NCBI GenBank assembly: GCA_937870805.1
Contig: CALMZT010001268.1
Coordinates: 1-5,397, forward strand
Length of the DNA: 5,397 bases
Direction: 5' to 3'
Source of the DNA: an uncultured Chloroflexota bacterium
GTDB lineage: Bacteria; Chloroflexota; Anaerolineae; Aggregatilineales; Phototrophicaceae
The position numbers and the translations under genes are program-made. Within the stretch, counting starts at the first letter, position 1. Each line of letters starts with the position of its first letter. The notes below the pieces were generated by a model. It was not told the origin of the DNA. It saw only the letters and a list, made by a program, of their open reading frames with translations, and did no database searches. This document shows positions 1-4,894 of the stretch, piece after piece.

Positions 1-646
1 CTGTGCCTGTTCCATCCTCGTCACCGGGACCGGGAACTTCTTCAGCGCCGGTCAATGTCGTGCTGAAATTCACAACGTCGCTGCTACCTGTACGGGTACC
101 ACCGCCCATGTCCATACCCATGTCCATACCCATGCCTGAGTAAGCAAGGATCGTGAAGAAGCGGCGGAGTTCGGCACGTAAACTGCTACACGAGGCAGCT
201 TCGCCTTCCATTGTAGCTTCTGGCAGCATCGTCATATTGCTCCTATCCATAGCAGGCATCATGGTTTGCATCTGCTCCATGAGGGCAGAGTCTTCCATCA
301 TCATCATGCCAGTCATCGCCCTCATTTGGTCGTCCGTCATCGTCGAATTGGGCATCATCATATTCTCGTCCATCATGCCCATCATCGACTCAAACAGCGG
401 TGTAAATTGACCTGTGTCAAACACCGTCAGATCGACCAGATCCTCTGCGCCGCCGCTCATCATCTGCGTATGCACTGCGCCGAAGCCAAAGTAGCGTTCT
501 GCAATGTAGAGTGTCAAGATGAGGTCTGAGTCGCAGGTTATCTTATCGCCTTCAGAGGTTGCTTCAGGCGTTGCGTCTTGTGCGTTCAGAACCGCAAAAC
601 TTGCAAACAACATCACGACAAGTAAAAGCAAAAATCGTATACGCAT
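1..646 (-). CDS. Secreted methionine-rich CHRD-domain protein, C-terminus beyond window (215 residues visible)
   Basis: The frame opens at ATG 646 and runs without a stop off the left edge, so the C-terminus is missing. Start choice is supported by AAGGA nine bases upstream. Residues 1-22 form a Sec signal peptide: MRIR, a hydrophobic core (FLLLLVVMLFASFAVL) and likely cleavage after NA22. Residues 23-140 are acidic and packed with methionines, in runs such as SMMGMMDENMMM and TGMMMMED; about 29 of the 193 mature residues are Met. C39 and a Cys near residue 153 could pair. A Gly/Met/Asp stretch (GMGMDMGMDMGGG) leads into VVNFSTTLTGAEEVPGPGDE, which matches the start of the CHRD domain (chordin-like, Pfam PF07452 from memory). 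CHRD domains are found in extracytoplasmic proteins of poorly known function. A metal role, for example copper binding by Met clusters, is only inference. Family call fairly sure, role unknown. Confidence 0.85.
   Translation of the reverse strand, partial: MRIRFLLLLVVMLFASFAVLNAQDATPEATSEGDKITCDSDLILTLYIAERYFGFGAVHTQMMSGGAEDLVDLTVFDTGQFTPLFESMMGMMDENMMMPNSTMTDDQMRAMTGMMMMEDSALMEQMQTMMPAMDRSNMTMLPEATMEGEAASCSSLRAELRRFFTILAYSGMGMDMGMDMGGGTRTGSSDVVNFSTTLTGAEEVPGPGDEDGTGT
107..134 (-). repeat. 12-bp tandem repeat encoding Met-Gly-Met-Asp units
   Basis: The 12-mer catgtccatacc occurs twice back to back (107-118 and 119-130), followed by a further catg. It keeps the reading frame of the CHRD protein and encodes the GMGMDMGMDMG linker just before the CHRD domain. 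It is short enough to arise by slippage. Confidence 0.7.
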
Positions 647-693
647 ATCAATATTTCCTTTGTGGAATCATTACCGATAACCTTACAATAAGA

Positions 694-722
694 CTTATAG
701 TGTTGGAGTTGCGTAAAAACAA
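694..722 (-). promoter_or_regulatory. Candidate sigma-70-type promoter of the CHRD gene
   Basis: On the minus strand TTGTTT (722-717) is followed after exactly 17 bases by TATAAG (699-694), about 50 bases upstream of the CHRD start codon at 646. Spacing is ideal, but the -35 box is a weak match. Prediction by eye only. Confidence 0.35.
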
Positions 723-730
723 GATGAACA

Positions 731-755
731 ACCGATGAGACAGATGTCTATCGGT
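731..755. promoter_or_regulatory. Palindrome upstream of the CHRD promoter, possible operator
   Basis: Two arms, ACCGAT-AGAC and GTCT-ATCGGT, pair around the 4-base centre AGAT with one extra G in the left arm. The element lies just upstream of the candidate -35 box, where an activator or repressor dimer could bind. It has no U-tract, so it is not a terminator for either strand. Confidence 0.4.
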
Positions 756-827
756 GTGAACTGTTGTATTAAGTTGTGTGGTGAAGAGGTCGTTGCAGCA
801 GTTTGACTTCTAAATACGGGGTTTGTA

Positions 828-1022
828 GGGCGCAACATGTATGTTTAACCCCTCTCTAAATCTCGCCGCTTCGCTTACACGCCAGCGGCGAGAGACTTAA
901 AATCGCGTGCGTGCCTGTATTTCTCCCCCTTTCTCCGCTGGCGGGGCAAAGGGGGTTGGGGGGGATAGGGGTTAACAGTATCGCTTAAAATAAACCTTTT
1001 TAAACACGCTCATGTTGCGCCC
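828..1022. repeat. 195-bp nested inverted-repeat element (MITE-like or REP-like)
   Basis: Three inverted pairs nest around a centre near 911-925. They are gggcgcaacatg 828-839 with its complement 1011-1022 (12 bp), ttaacccct 845-853 with 967-975 (9 bp), and gccagcgg 881-888 with 935-942 (8 bp). Two local hairpins sit inside: 861-870/884-893 (10-bp stem tctcgccgct) and 925-932/948-955 (stem cccccttt). No ORF lies inside and no clear target-site duplication flanks it. It fills the CHRD/2TM intergenic gap. The outer arm resembles the GTAGGGG hairpin repeats at 3309-3380, which suggests a dispersed repeat family. Mobility is inference. Confidence 0.6.
861..893. repeat. Hairpin with 10-bp perfect stem inside the repeat element
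   Basis: tctcgccgct (861-870) pairs perfectly with agcggcgaga (884-893) across a 13-base loop. There is no following T-run, so this is structural repeat sequence rather than an obvious terminator. Confidence 0.6.
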
Positions 1023-1039
1023 GAAAGCTCCCGAAATCG

Positions 1040-1225
1040 TTATTTTCTCAGCTTGGGCTTTTCTGCCGCGCCGAGGGTGCTCTGGCGTTCGCGCTCGATT
1101 TCGCGGCTCAGGGCATCTTCACGCAGCGTCGCCCACTTGTTACCGGAGAACACCACGAGCGCATGATAGGCAATGATTAAGCCCCATGTGACAATCGGAA
1201 GCCACACCCTGGAAACGAGAGCCAC
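1040..1225 (-). CDS. C-terminal half of a 2TM-domain membrane protein, probably truncated remnant (61 aa)
   Basis: Read from GTG 1225. The region W8-L-P-I-V-T-W14-G15-L-I-I-A-Y-H21-A-L-V-V-F26 is one membrane segment. It fits the second half of the 2TM domain as I know it: an aromatic-Pro lead-in, WG, about five hydrophobics, HAL, then VF. It is followed by W31 and a charged helix (REDALSREIERER), also usual in that family. Normal members have an earlier membrane segment, about 35-40 residues more. Here an in-frame TAG lies ten codons upstream of the GTG, and I find no segment resembling the missing one in any frame up to 1380. The GTG has no good Shine-Dalgarno. The gene is therefore likely a decayed fragment next to the inverted-repeat element. 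A genuine one-segment small protein is the alternative. Confidence 0.45.
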   Translation of the reverse strand: MALVSRVWLPIVTWGLIIAYHALVVFSGNKWATLREDALSREIERERQSTLGAAEKPKLRK

Positions 1226-1435
1226 ATGCGGAAGCTCAGGATTACATAAATGCTATCAATGTTTCAATAGGTGACATGACCTAGCGCAAATTGAGACGAC
1301 TAACCTATGCAACAATCGTTCATATATGGCTTAAGCTGAACCGTAAAATCCTGTAATCTTAGGGCATCTTCTCATAGTAAAGAGATCTTCGTTTTATTTA
1401 TCAAAGGACTCATCATCGCATTCGCGGAGGATCAA

Positions 1436-1621
1436 TCACAGGTCGCAGCGGCATTGAGGGCAGCTCACCTCGCCCTGTTGAACGTACCCGATGGTGTCGA
1501 TCACAGCCCTATCATCACCGAAGACGGCGCAATCGCCATCGATGTTGTCGCTCGTTTGCTCGGCGACGAATTGCAGACGCTGGCGGCATTTCAGGCATTC
1601 AAACTTGATGATGGCTACCAT
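1436..1621 (-). CDS. Possible small zinc-ribbon protein, unrecognised (61 aa; conflicts with plus-strand frame)
   Basis: From ATG 1621 the product begins MVAIIKFECLKCRQRLQF and ends GEVSCPQCRCDL. C-x2-C near residues 9-12 and C-x2-C near residues 55-58 would form the two knuckles of a zinc ribbon, and the chain stops soon after the second, as small zinc ribbons often do. Orientation agrees with every confident gene here. Against it: the start has only a weak TGGA upstream (a GTG at 1660 is no better), and a longer frame is open exactly antisense over the same codons. GCA alanine codons on the plus strand read as TGC cysteine here, so some cysteines could be a mirror artefact. I cannot name a family. 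At most one of this and the plus-strand frame is likely to be real. Confidence 0.38.
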   Translation of the reverse strand: MVAIIKFECLKCRQRLQFVAEQTSDNIDGDCAVFGDDRAVIDTIGYVQQGEVSCPQCRCDL

Positions 1622-1738
1622 GCAGACTATTCCAGCGATAAACCCGCCACCTTTGAACACCTCACAGATACCGCTGCGATGCGCGAATCGCTGCGCCTGA
1701 TTGTCATGGACATGCTCACCCCACAGATCGTTTGTTGA
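1454..1738 (+). CDS. Alternative hypothetical protein on plus strand, unrecognised (94 aa from TTG; conflicts with minus zinc ribbon)
   Basis: From TTG 1454 the frame encodes an acidic, largely helical protein with segments such as AIDVVARLLGDELQTLAAFQ and AMRESLRLIVMDML. The frame is open further upstream to a stop at 1337-1339 and reads sensibly back to about 1400 (LIIAFAEDQSQVAAALRAAH), but no ATG, GTG or TTG with a Shine-Dalgarno is available there. First positions are rich in G and third positions in G/C, as in coding DNA. The antisense frame has a similar signature because it mirrors the same codons. A strong hairpin 25 bases after the TGA could end this transcript. It would be the only plus-strand gene in the window. 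It may be a gene fragment lacking its start. Confidence 0.27.
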   Translation: MRAAHLALLNVPDGVDHSPIITEDGAIAIDVVARLLGDELQTLAAFQAFKLDDGYHADYSSDKPATFEHLTDTAAMRESLRLIVMDMLTPQIVC

Positions 1739-1762
1739 TCGGCATATCAGCTACTGAATAAC

Positions 1763-1794
1763 AATCGAGACCTGTTCGGCAACAGGTCTCGATT
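1763..1794. terminator. 14-bp perfect hairpin, candidate terminator after the RDD gene
   Basis: aatcgagacctgtt (1763-1776) pairs perfectly with aacaggtctcgatt (1781-1794) across the tetraloop CGGC. It lies 88 bases past the stop of the RDD gene at 1882 and 25 bases past the plus-strand ORF stop. The U-tracts are poor on both sides (TTTGATTA on plus, GTTATTC on minus), so it may be a bidirectional but imperfect terminator or a transcript-stabilising stem. Confidence 0.55.
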
Positions 1795-1881
1795 TGATTA
1801 CCTGACTGTTTGATACCACACCCGCCAACATCCCACATTCGTGTCAGCAGGCGCAGCATTTTGCTCTTGAAACGAGCGCAG

Positions 1882-2328
1882 TTATTCCTTCACCACATAA
1901 GTCTTCGCCAGCTTATCATGCAAGCCTTGTTGGTTGCGATCAAACGTCGCCCAGATCCAGCCCAGGCCAAACAGGATATTGTTGATCTGATAACCTACGC
2001 TGCGCAGCACTACATCTGTGCTCGTGAGCGCGCTGCCATCTTCCTTGATGACGCGAATATGCTGCATCGTCTTGCCGGGCGTCTGCCCATCACGATTCAG
2101 CAGGAAGTACCACTGATAAGCGGTTTGCACCAGGAAATAAGTGACCACGCCGACATCACCGCGTCCGCTGAGCATTCCGATGAAGGCGCTGAGCAGCCCG
2201 ACAATAATGTTGTCGATGATAAGCGCGATAAAGCGATTTCCTAAATCCGCCAGTTCATAGCTCGTGTCACGTTTCGGTTTTTCCACATCGTAGTAGTCAT
2301 TTTTCGGTTTATCGGTTTGCGCGTACAT
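1882..2328 (-). CDS. RDD family membrane protein, copy 1 (148 aa)
   Basis: RDD-domain integral membrane protein (PF06271); the family has scattered reported roles, including ion transport, so substrate is unknown. Start is ATG 2328 because GAGGAGAG lies four bases upstream; the frame is open to 2412 but that extension crosses a terminator. Residues 1-28 are a charged cytoplasmic tail. TM1 (about 33-53) carries the family R32 and D39 (NRFIALIIDN). TM2 spans about 58-77 and ends in YQWYFLL. The signature GQTPGKTMQHIRVIKEDG (81-98) follows. TM3 is about 112-129 (GLGWIWATF), then D130 and QQGLHDKLAKTYVVKE. The length is that of a minimal single-domain member. It is a paralogue of the gene starting at 3088, with a terminator between them, so it probably has its own promoter in 2329-2390. 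Confidence 0.88.
   Translation of the reverse strand: MYAQTDKPKNDYYDVEKPKRDTSYELADLGNRFIALIIDNIIVGLLSAFIGMLSGRGDVGVVTYFLVQTAYQWYFLLNRDGQTPGKTMQHIRVIKEDGSALTSTDVVLRSVGYQINNILFGLGWIWATFDRNQQGLHDKLAKTYVVKE
1889..1917. repeat. 29-nt exact direct repeat shared by the two RDD genes, copy A
   Basis: The 29 bases 1889-1917 are identical to 2607-2635. Both encode the C-terminal DKLAKTYVVK of the RDD proteins, while flanking codons differ. Protein constraint alone would normally allow silent differences over this length, so recent gene conversion or duplication is possible. Confidence 0.75.
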
Positions 2329-2390
2329 TGCTCTCTCCTCATGAATTTTACATCTTCTAATACGCGCGAATTTCTGTGGAGGTTGCACAT

Positions 2391-2417
2391 AAAAAAAACC
2401 CCTTCTCGGCAAGGGGG
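2391..2417 (-). terminator. Rho-independent terminator after RDD copy 2
   Basis: Read on the minus strand: CCCCTT, loop GCCGAG, AAGGGG, then eight consecutive T (2398-2391). This is a textbook intrinsic terminator. It lies between the RDD gene ending at 2600 and the one starting at 2328, and so separates their transcription. Confidence 0.85.
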
Positions 2418-2449
2418 CACTGATTTTTGCAGGATTTTTATAATCTCAT

Positions 2450-2526
2450 GACTTTCGCTTTCAACAGCCATCTGTACCTGAACAAGGGGTTTAAACCCCT
2501 TGTTCGCTAGGTCACGAGCGAAAGTC
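2450..2526. repeat. Long imperfect palindrome with 24-bp perfect core
   Basis: The core 2481-2504 is a perfect palindrome (half-site aacaaggggttt). Outer arms gactttcgct (2450-2459) and agcgaaagtc (2517-2526) pair perfectly, with an intermediate acct/aggt match giving a bulged long stem. In the RNA it would fold as one extended hairpin in the 3' trailer of the upstream RDD gene. It may be a REP-like dispersed element; there is no U-tract next to it. Confidence 0.65.
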
Positions 2527-2566
2527 CTAAATCTGATTTGCAATGCTGAGCAAAGCAGCAAGTATT

Positions 2567-2598
2567 CACTCATTGCTCATTGCTTTCCACTCATTGCT
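2567..2598. repeat. Short repeats of CATTGCT right after RDD copy 2
   Basis: cattgct occurs at 2571-2577, 2578-2584 and 2592-2598, and cactcattgct at 2567-2577 and 2588-2598 (21-base offset). The array abuts the stop codon at 2600. No function is evident. Confidence 0.55.
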
Positions 2599-2599
2599 G

Positions 2600-3088
2600 T
2601 TATGATTTCACCACATAAGTCTTCGCCAGCTTATCGTGCCAGCCTTGCTGCCGCTTGTCACCGATAACCCACAGCCAACCCAAACCCAGCGCTAGTGTAT
2701 TAACCAGCGAACCGATAGTCCGCATCACTGCATCGCGTGCAGTCGGGAACTCGCCGTCAGCGCGTATCACGAAGATGTTCATCACCATTTTGCCCGGTGT
2801 TTGTCCAAAGCGTTCCGATAAGAAATACCACTGGAACACGAACACGAACAGCAGGCTGAGTACCAACCCCGCTGTACCCAACAAAGCAGAGAATACCAGC
2901 GTTACCACCGCGAGGATAAACCCATCAATTGCCGCTGAAATCGCGCGCGCCCGGAGTGGAGCGAGTTCAAATTCCTGGGCGCCGCATTCGACTGTGTGTA
3001 AAGCCGCTGTTTTTGCCTCAAAACGCATTTCGATATAATGAACGTCGTTTTGAGTCCTGTCTTTGGTGAGTTGCTCGTATGCGACCAT
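2600..3088 (-). CDS. RDD family membrane protein, copy 2 (162 aa)
   Basis: Second RDD-domain (PF06271) membrane protein. I chose ATG 3088, with GAGG ten bases upstream; an adjacent TTG at 3091 has better spacing and cannot be excluded. Residues 1-43 are a polar cytoplasmic region, longer than in copy 1 and unrelated to it. TM1 (about 50-70) includes R48 and D55 at the same seven-residue spacing as copy 1. TM2 (about 72-91) ends in QWYFLSERF. The signature GQTPGKMVMNIFVIRADG spans 95-112. TM3 (about 125-143) has LGLGWLWVI, then D144 and QQGWHDKLAKTYVVKS. Copy 1 matches it strongly from TM2 onward. It is followed by repeats and a strong terminator, so it is likely monocistronic. Transported substrate, if any, is unknown. 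Confidence 0.88.
   Translation of the reverse strand: MVAYEQLTKDRTQNDVHYIEMRFEAKTAALHTVECGAQEFELAPLRARAISAAIDGFILAVVTLVFSALLGTAGLVLSLLFVFVFQWYFLSERFGQTPGKMVMNIFVIRADGEFPTARDAVMRTIGSLVNTLALGLGWLWVIGDKRQQGWHDKLAKTYVVKS
2607..2635. repeat. 29-nt exact direct repeat shared by the two RDD genes, copy B
   Basis: Identical to 1889-1917. It covers the codons for the conserved C-terminus of RDD copy 2, in the same orientation as copy A. Confidence 0.75.
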
Positions 3089-3308
3089 CAATGTTGTGCC
3101 TCATCTTTAACCACTCTATTATTTATAGATGAGCAGTGTGGAATTACCAGGACAATCGCTTTAAGTTTTGGTTATCTCTCATCTTATTAGCTTACCGATA
3201 ACAGATAACCACATTAAACGCCCCGTGACGCTGCATGAAGTTGCTTTAAGCGATCATAAACTCGTCAAGCTGTTGATATTCAGCGGAGTGGTGAACGCTG
3301 CGGAATAT

Positions 3309-3336
3309 GTAGGGGAGCACCTGTGTGTGCTCCCTT
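3309..3336. repeat. GTAGGGG hairpin repeat, copy 1
   Basis: Starts gtaggggagcacctgtgtg. An 8-bp stem gggagcac/gtgctccc closes a CTGTGT loop. Copy 2 lies 44 bases further along in the same orientation. Such short palindromes beginning GTAGGGGCG are, from memory, common dispersed repeats in some bacterial genomes. Confidence 0.65.
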
Positions 3337-3352
3337 AGCCACCCCCATATCC

Positions 3353-3380
3353 GTAGGGGCGCACCTGCGTGTGCTCTCTG
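3353..3380. repeat. GTAGGGG hairpin repeat, copy 2
   Basis: Starts gtaggggcgcacctgcgtg. It matches copy 1 with only a few substitutions; some of these weaken its stem, but gcac/gtgc around CTGCGT is kept. It lies 28 bases past the zinc-ribbon stop. Confidence 0.65.
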
Positions 3381-3408
3381 CCTCCCTCACTCGCTCCCTC
3401 ACCAATTT

Positions 3409-3651
3409 CTACATCGCAAACAGCGTATCTATAAAGTCGCTCAGATCATCCCGACCTTCAAGCATCTTCAGATTGAAGACTTGGGTATAGCCACAGTTGC
3501 GGCACGACAGAAAGAGATACCGATGCGGCTGAATATCCATAAACGCCGACAACCCTGTACCCGACATCGCCAGTCGTTCAGCGTGCGCGCCGCGACTCTT
3601 GCAGCGGTCACAGACAAATTTCGAGGCTAATAAATCATCTACCCGTTCCAT
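3409..3651 (-). CDS. Small zinc-ribbon protein, DUF2082 (Zn_ribbon_13)-like (80 aa)
   Basis: A likely zinc-binding ribbon with cysteines C14-x2-C17 and C50-x2-C53. Between them, RLAMSGTGLSAFMDIQPHRYLFLSC and then RNCGYTQVF fit the small family I know as DUF2082 or Zn_ribbon_13 (PF09855), annotated as a putative nucleic-acid-binding ribbon: the GxGLS, DIQ and CxNCGYT elements are all present. After the ribbon, residues 61-80 form an acidic helical tail, where many relatives stop soon after the GYT strand. Start is ATG 3651, with AGGAGGT six bases upstream, the strongest Shine-Dalgarno in the window, suggesting high translation. It is 140 bases from the upstream substrate-binding gene with no clear terminator between, so co-transcription is possible. 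The cellular role of the family is not established. Confidence 0.82.
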   Translation of the reverse strand: MERVDDLLASKFVCDRCKSRGAHAERLAMSGTGLSAFMDIQPHRYLFLSCRNCGYTQVFNLKMLEGRDDLSDFIDTLFAM

Positions 3652-3791
3652 ACGTTACCTCCTCATCAGAGTCTAACGCAGAAACGGGTAGAAAAAAGTG
3701 GAGTTCTGAGAGTTGCGCAAAACTATCGCGTTTCCGTGCTTTCGCTGCACAGCGGCTCAAGACAGTAGAGCCAGTGTTACCTAATAAGAGA

Positions 3792-4778
3792 CTAGCGATA
3801 GCCTACTAAGCCGAGTTCGCCGTCCTGATCAACATTACTTTGATCAACGACGGTGTTTGTGTAGATATTGCCGCTGGGTTGTATGCCAAACTCGCTGGCG
3901 AGGTAGAGCGACATAATCGTCTGAAAGCCCTGCATGTATGCCTGTTGACCGACGGTTTGCACCAGATAGCCATCTCGGATCATCTGAAGAACTGTAGGGC
4001 TGAAGTCATGGGTTGCCGCGTAAAGCTGGCGCGGTGCTAGTCCTTCTTGTTGAATGTACTGCATTAGATCACCCGCTATCGACTGACCAGGCGTTAAGAA
4101 GGCGTTGGTTTCCGGGTGCTCGGCAAAGTAGTCGTTGAAGATGGGAAGGTTCAGGATGAGGTCGTTTTCAAGCGGCAGAAGATCCAAGGGGACACCTTCC
4201 TCTGCAAATACACTCTCCACCCCAGCACAGCGCGCGTCCATCGGCGCGATTCCCACTAAACTGTTGGCGCAGACCCCTCTTTGAATAGTAACCCCATCGA
4301 TTTCCGCCTCAGCAAAGACACGGCGCGCATTACTAACTCCTGCGCCGAACTCGTCAGAGCCGATGTAAAACAGCGCCGGCAGTGCCTCATCTGTTCCAGC
4401 ATTCGGATCATCGACGTTGAACAAAATCACGGGAATGCCGAGTTCCGCCGCACGCTCGACGCCATCGCGGATAAACTCTGGCGCGATGGCACTTGTACCG
4501 ATACCGTCCGGGTTTAACGCCAGCGCCTCTTCCCAATAGCCAGTCATCTCCTCAAAACTAAAAAGGGGATTGCTCAGCCAATGGCACTCAGCTTCTAATA
4601 GCGCGCAGGCATCGTCCATCCCTTCAATCACATAATGCCAGAAGGGAATTTGTGCGCCGCCATGTGAGACCATCACGAAGGTGAGTTGGTCAGCCTGTGC
4701 CGCCGTTATGCTGAGGCTCATTAAATTCACCCCAAAGATCAGGAACATTACCGATACGAGACGTTTTAGCACGAACAT
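3792..4778 (-). CDS. Sugar-type ABC transporter substrate-binding protein, complete (328 aa)
   Basis: Type I periplasmic binding protein (RbsB/LacI-like, Peripla_BP_4 style) that captures a small ligand, probably a sugar, outside the membrane. ATG 4778 has AAGGAG eight bases upstream; the frame is open to 4871 but the longer version would bury the signal peptide. Signal peptide 1-29 ends AQA29 with no lipobox cysteine. The N-lobe begins LTFVMVSHGG (32-41) with F46-W47; GIPVILFNVDDP (114-125) and YIGSDEFGAG (138-147) are typical ligand-pocket and hinge regions. PETNAFLTPG (222-231) and GYLVQTVGQQAYMQG (270-284) belong to the C-lobe, Q279 being near the RbsB ligand Gln position. C58/C65 and C170/C184 could form disulfides. 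It is a tandem paralogue of the next gene. No permease or ATPase is in view, so the ligand is unknown. Confidence 0.88.
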   Translation of the reverse strand: MFVLKRLVSVMFLIFGVNLMSLSITAAQADQLTFVMVSHGGAQIPFWHYVIEGMDDACALLEAECHWLSNPLFSFEEMTGYWEEALALNPDGIGTSAIAPEFIRDGVERAAELGIPVILFNVDDPNAGTDEALPALFYIGSDEFGAGVSNARRVFAEAEIDGVTIQRGVCANSLVGIAPMDARCAGVESVFAEEGVPLDLLPLENDLILNLPIFNDYFAEHPETNAFLTPGQSIAGDLMQYIQQEGLAPRQLYAATHDFSPTVLQMIRDGYLVQTVGQQAYMQGFQTIMSLYLASEFGIQPSGNIYTNTVVDQSNVDQDGELGLVGYR

Positions 4779-4894
4779 GGTCACTTCTCCTTGACTGACG
4801 ATTTTCAAGATTAATACTGTGCTGAGAAATTTGTGTCCCAACGTAGCGATGGCGATGTGCCGATACTTCAAATTGAGTTCAGAGCAACGCCCCG
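4779..4894. other. 116-bp spacer between the two substrate-binding genes
   Basis: No ORF of its own. On the minus strand TTGGGA, then 19 bases, then TATTAA gives a weak possible promoter for the downstream copy. No intrinsic terminator follows the upstream gene, so read-through from it is equally possible. Confidence 0.35.

Larger units (their letters stand above)
3092..3408. other. 317-bp non-coding gap between zinc-ribbon and RDD genes
   Basis: No credible ORF lies here. It contains an A/T-rich stretch just upstream of RDD copy 2, with TATAAA on the minus strand near 3122-3127 as a possible -10 but no clear -35. It also holds an 8-bp inverted repeat ggttatct/agataacc (3170-3177/3203-3210), two GTAGGGG hairpin repeats (3309-3380), and a 12-base-period ctccctcac pair (3382-3390, 3394-3402) just past the zinc-ribbon stop. 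Confidence 0.6.

Noticed and set aside
153..529. Plus-strand ORFs here, including a His-rich one
   Set aside because: They are mirror images of the Met-rich CHRD gene: ATG codons read as CAT or ATC on the other strand, giving His and Ile runs. No starts are supported.
1810..2244. 144-residue plus-strand ORF
   Set aside because: Antisense to the well-supported RDD copy 1; no family features or Shine-Dalgarno.
2329..2412. N-terminal extension of RDD copy 1 to an upstream start at 2412
   Set aside because: It would translate through the intrinsic terminator and has no Shine-Dalgarno, whereas ATG 2328 has a strong one.
671..3202. 11-mer ttaccgataac at 671-681 and 3192-3202 as a shared regulatory site
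   Set aside because: A few matching 11-mers are expected by chance in 5.4 kb, and the positions relative to the two genes differ.
3309..3380. CRISPR-like repeat pair
   Set aside because: Only two diverged copies with a 16-base gap, no further repeats and no cas genes.
3325..3630. 101-residue plus-strand ORF
   Set aside because: Begins inside the GTAGGGG repeats and runs antisense to the zinc-ribbon gene.
3652..3791. Terminator after the complete substrate-binding gene
   Set aside because: Only short stems (for example GGCTC/GAGCC) without a U-tract; not enough to call.
4779..4871. N-terminal extension of the complete substrate-binding protein to 4871
   Set aside because: It puts 31 residues before a standard signal peptide, and the good Shine-Dalgarno serves ATG 4778.
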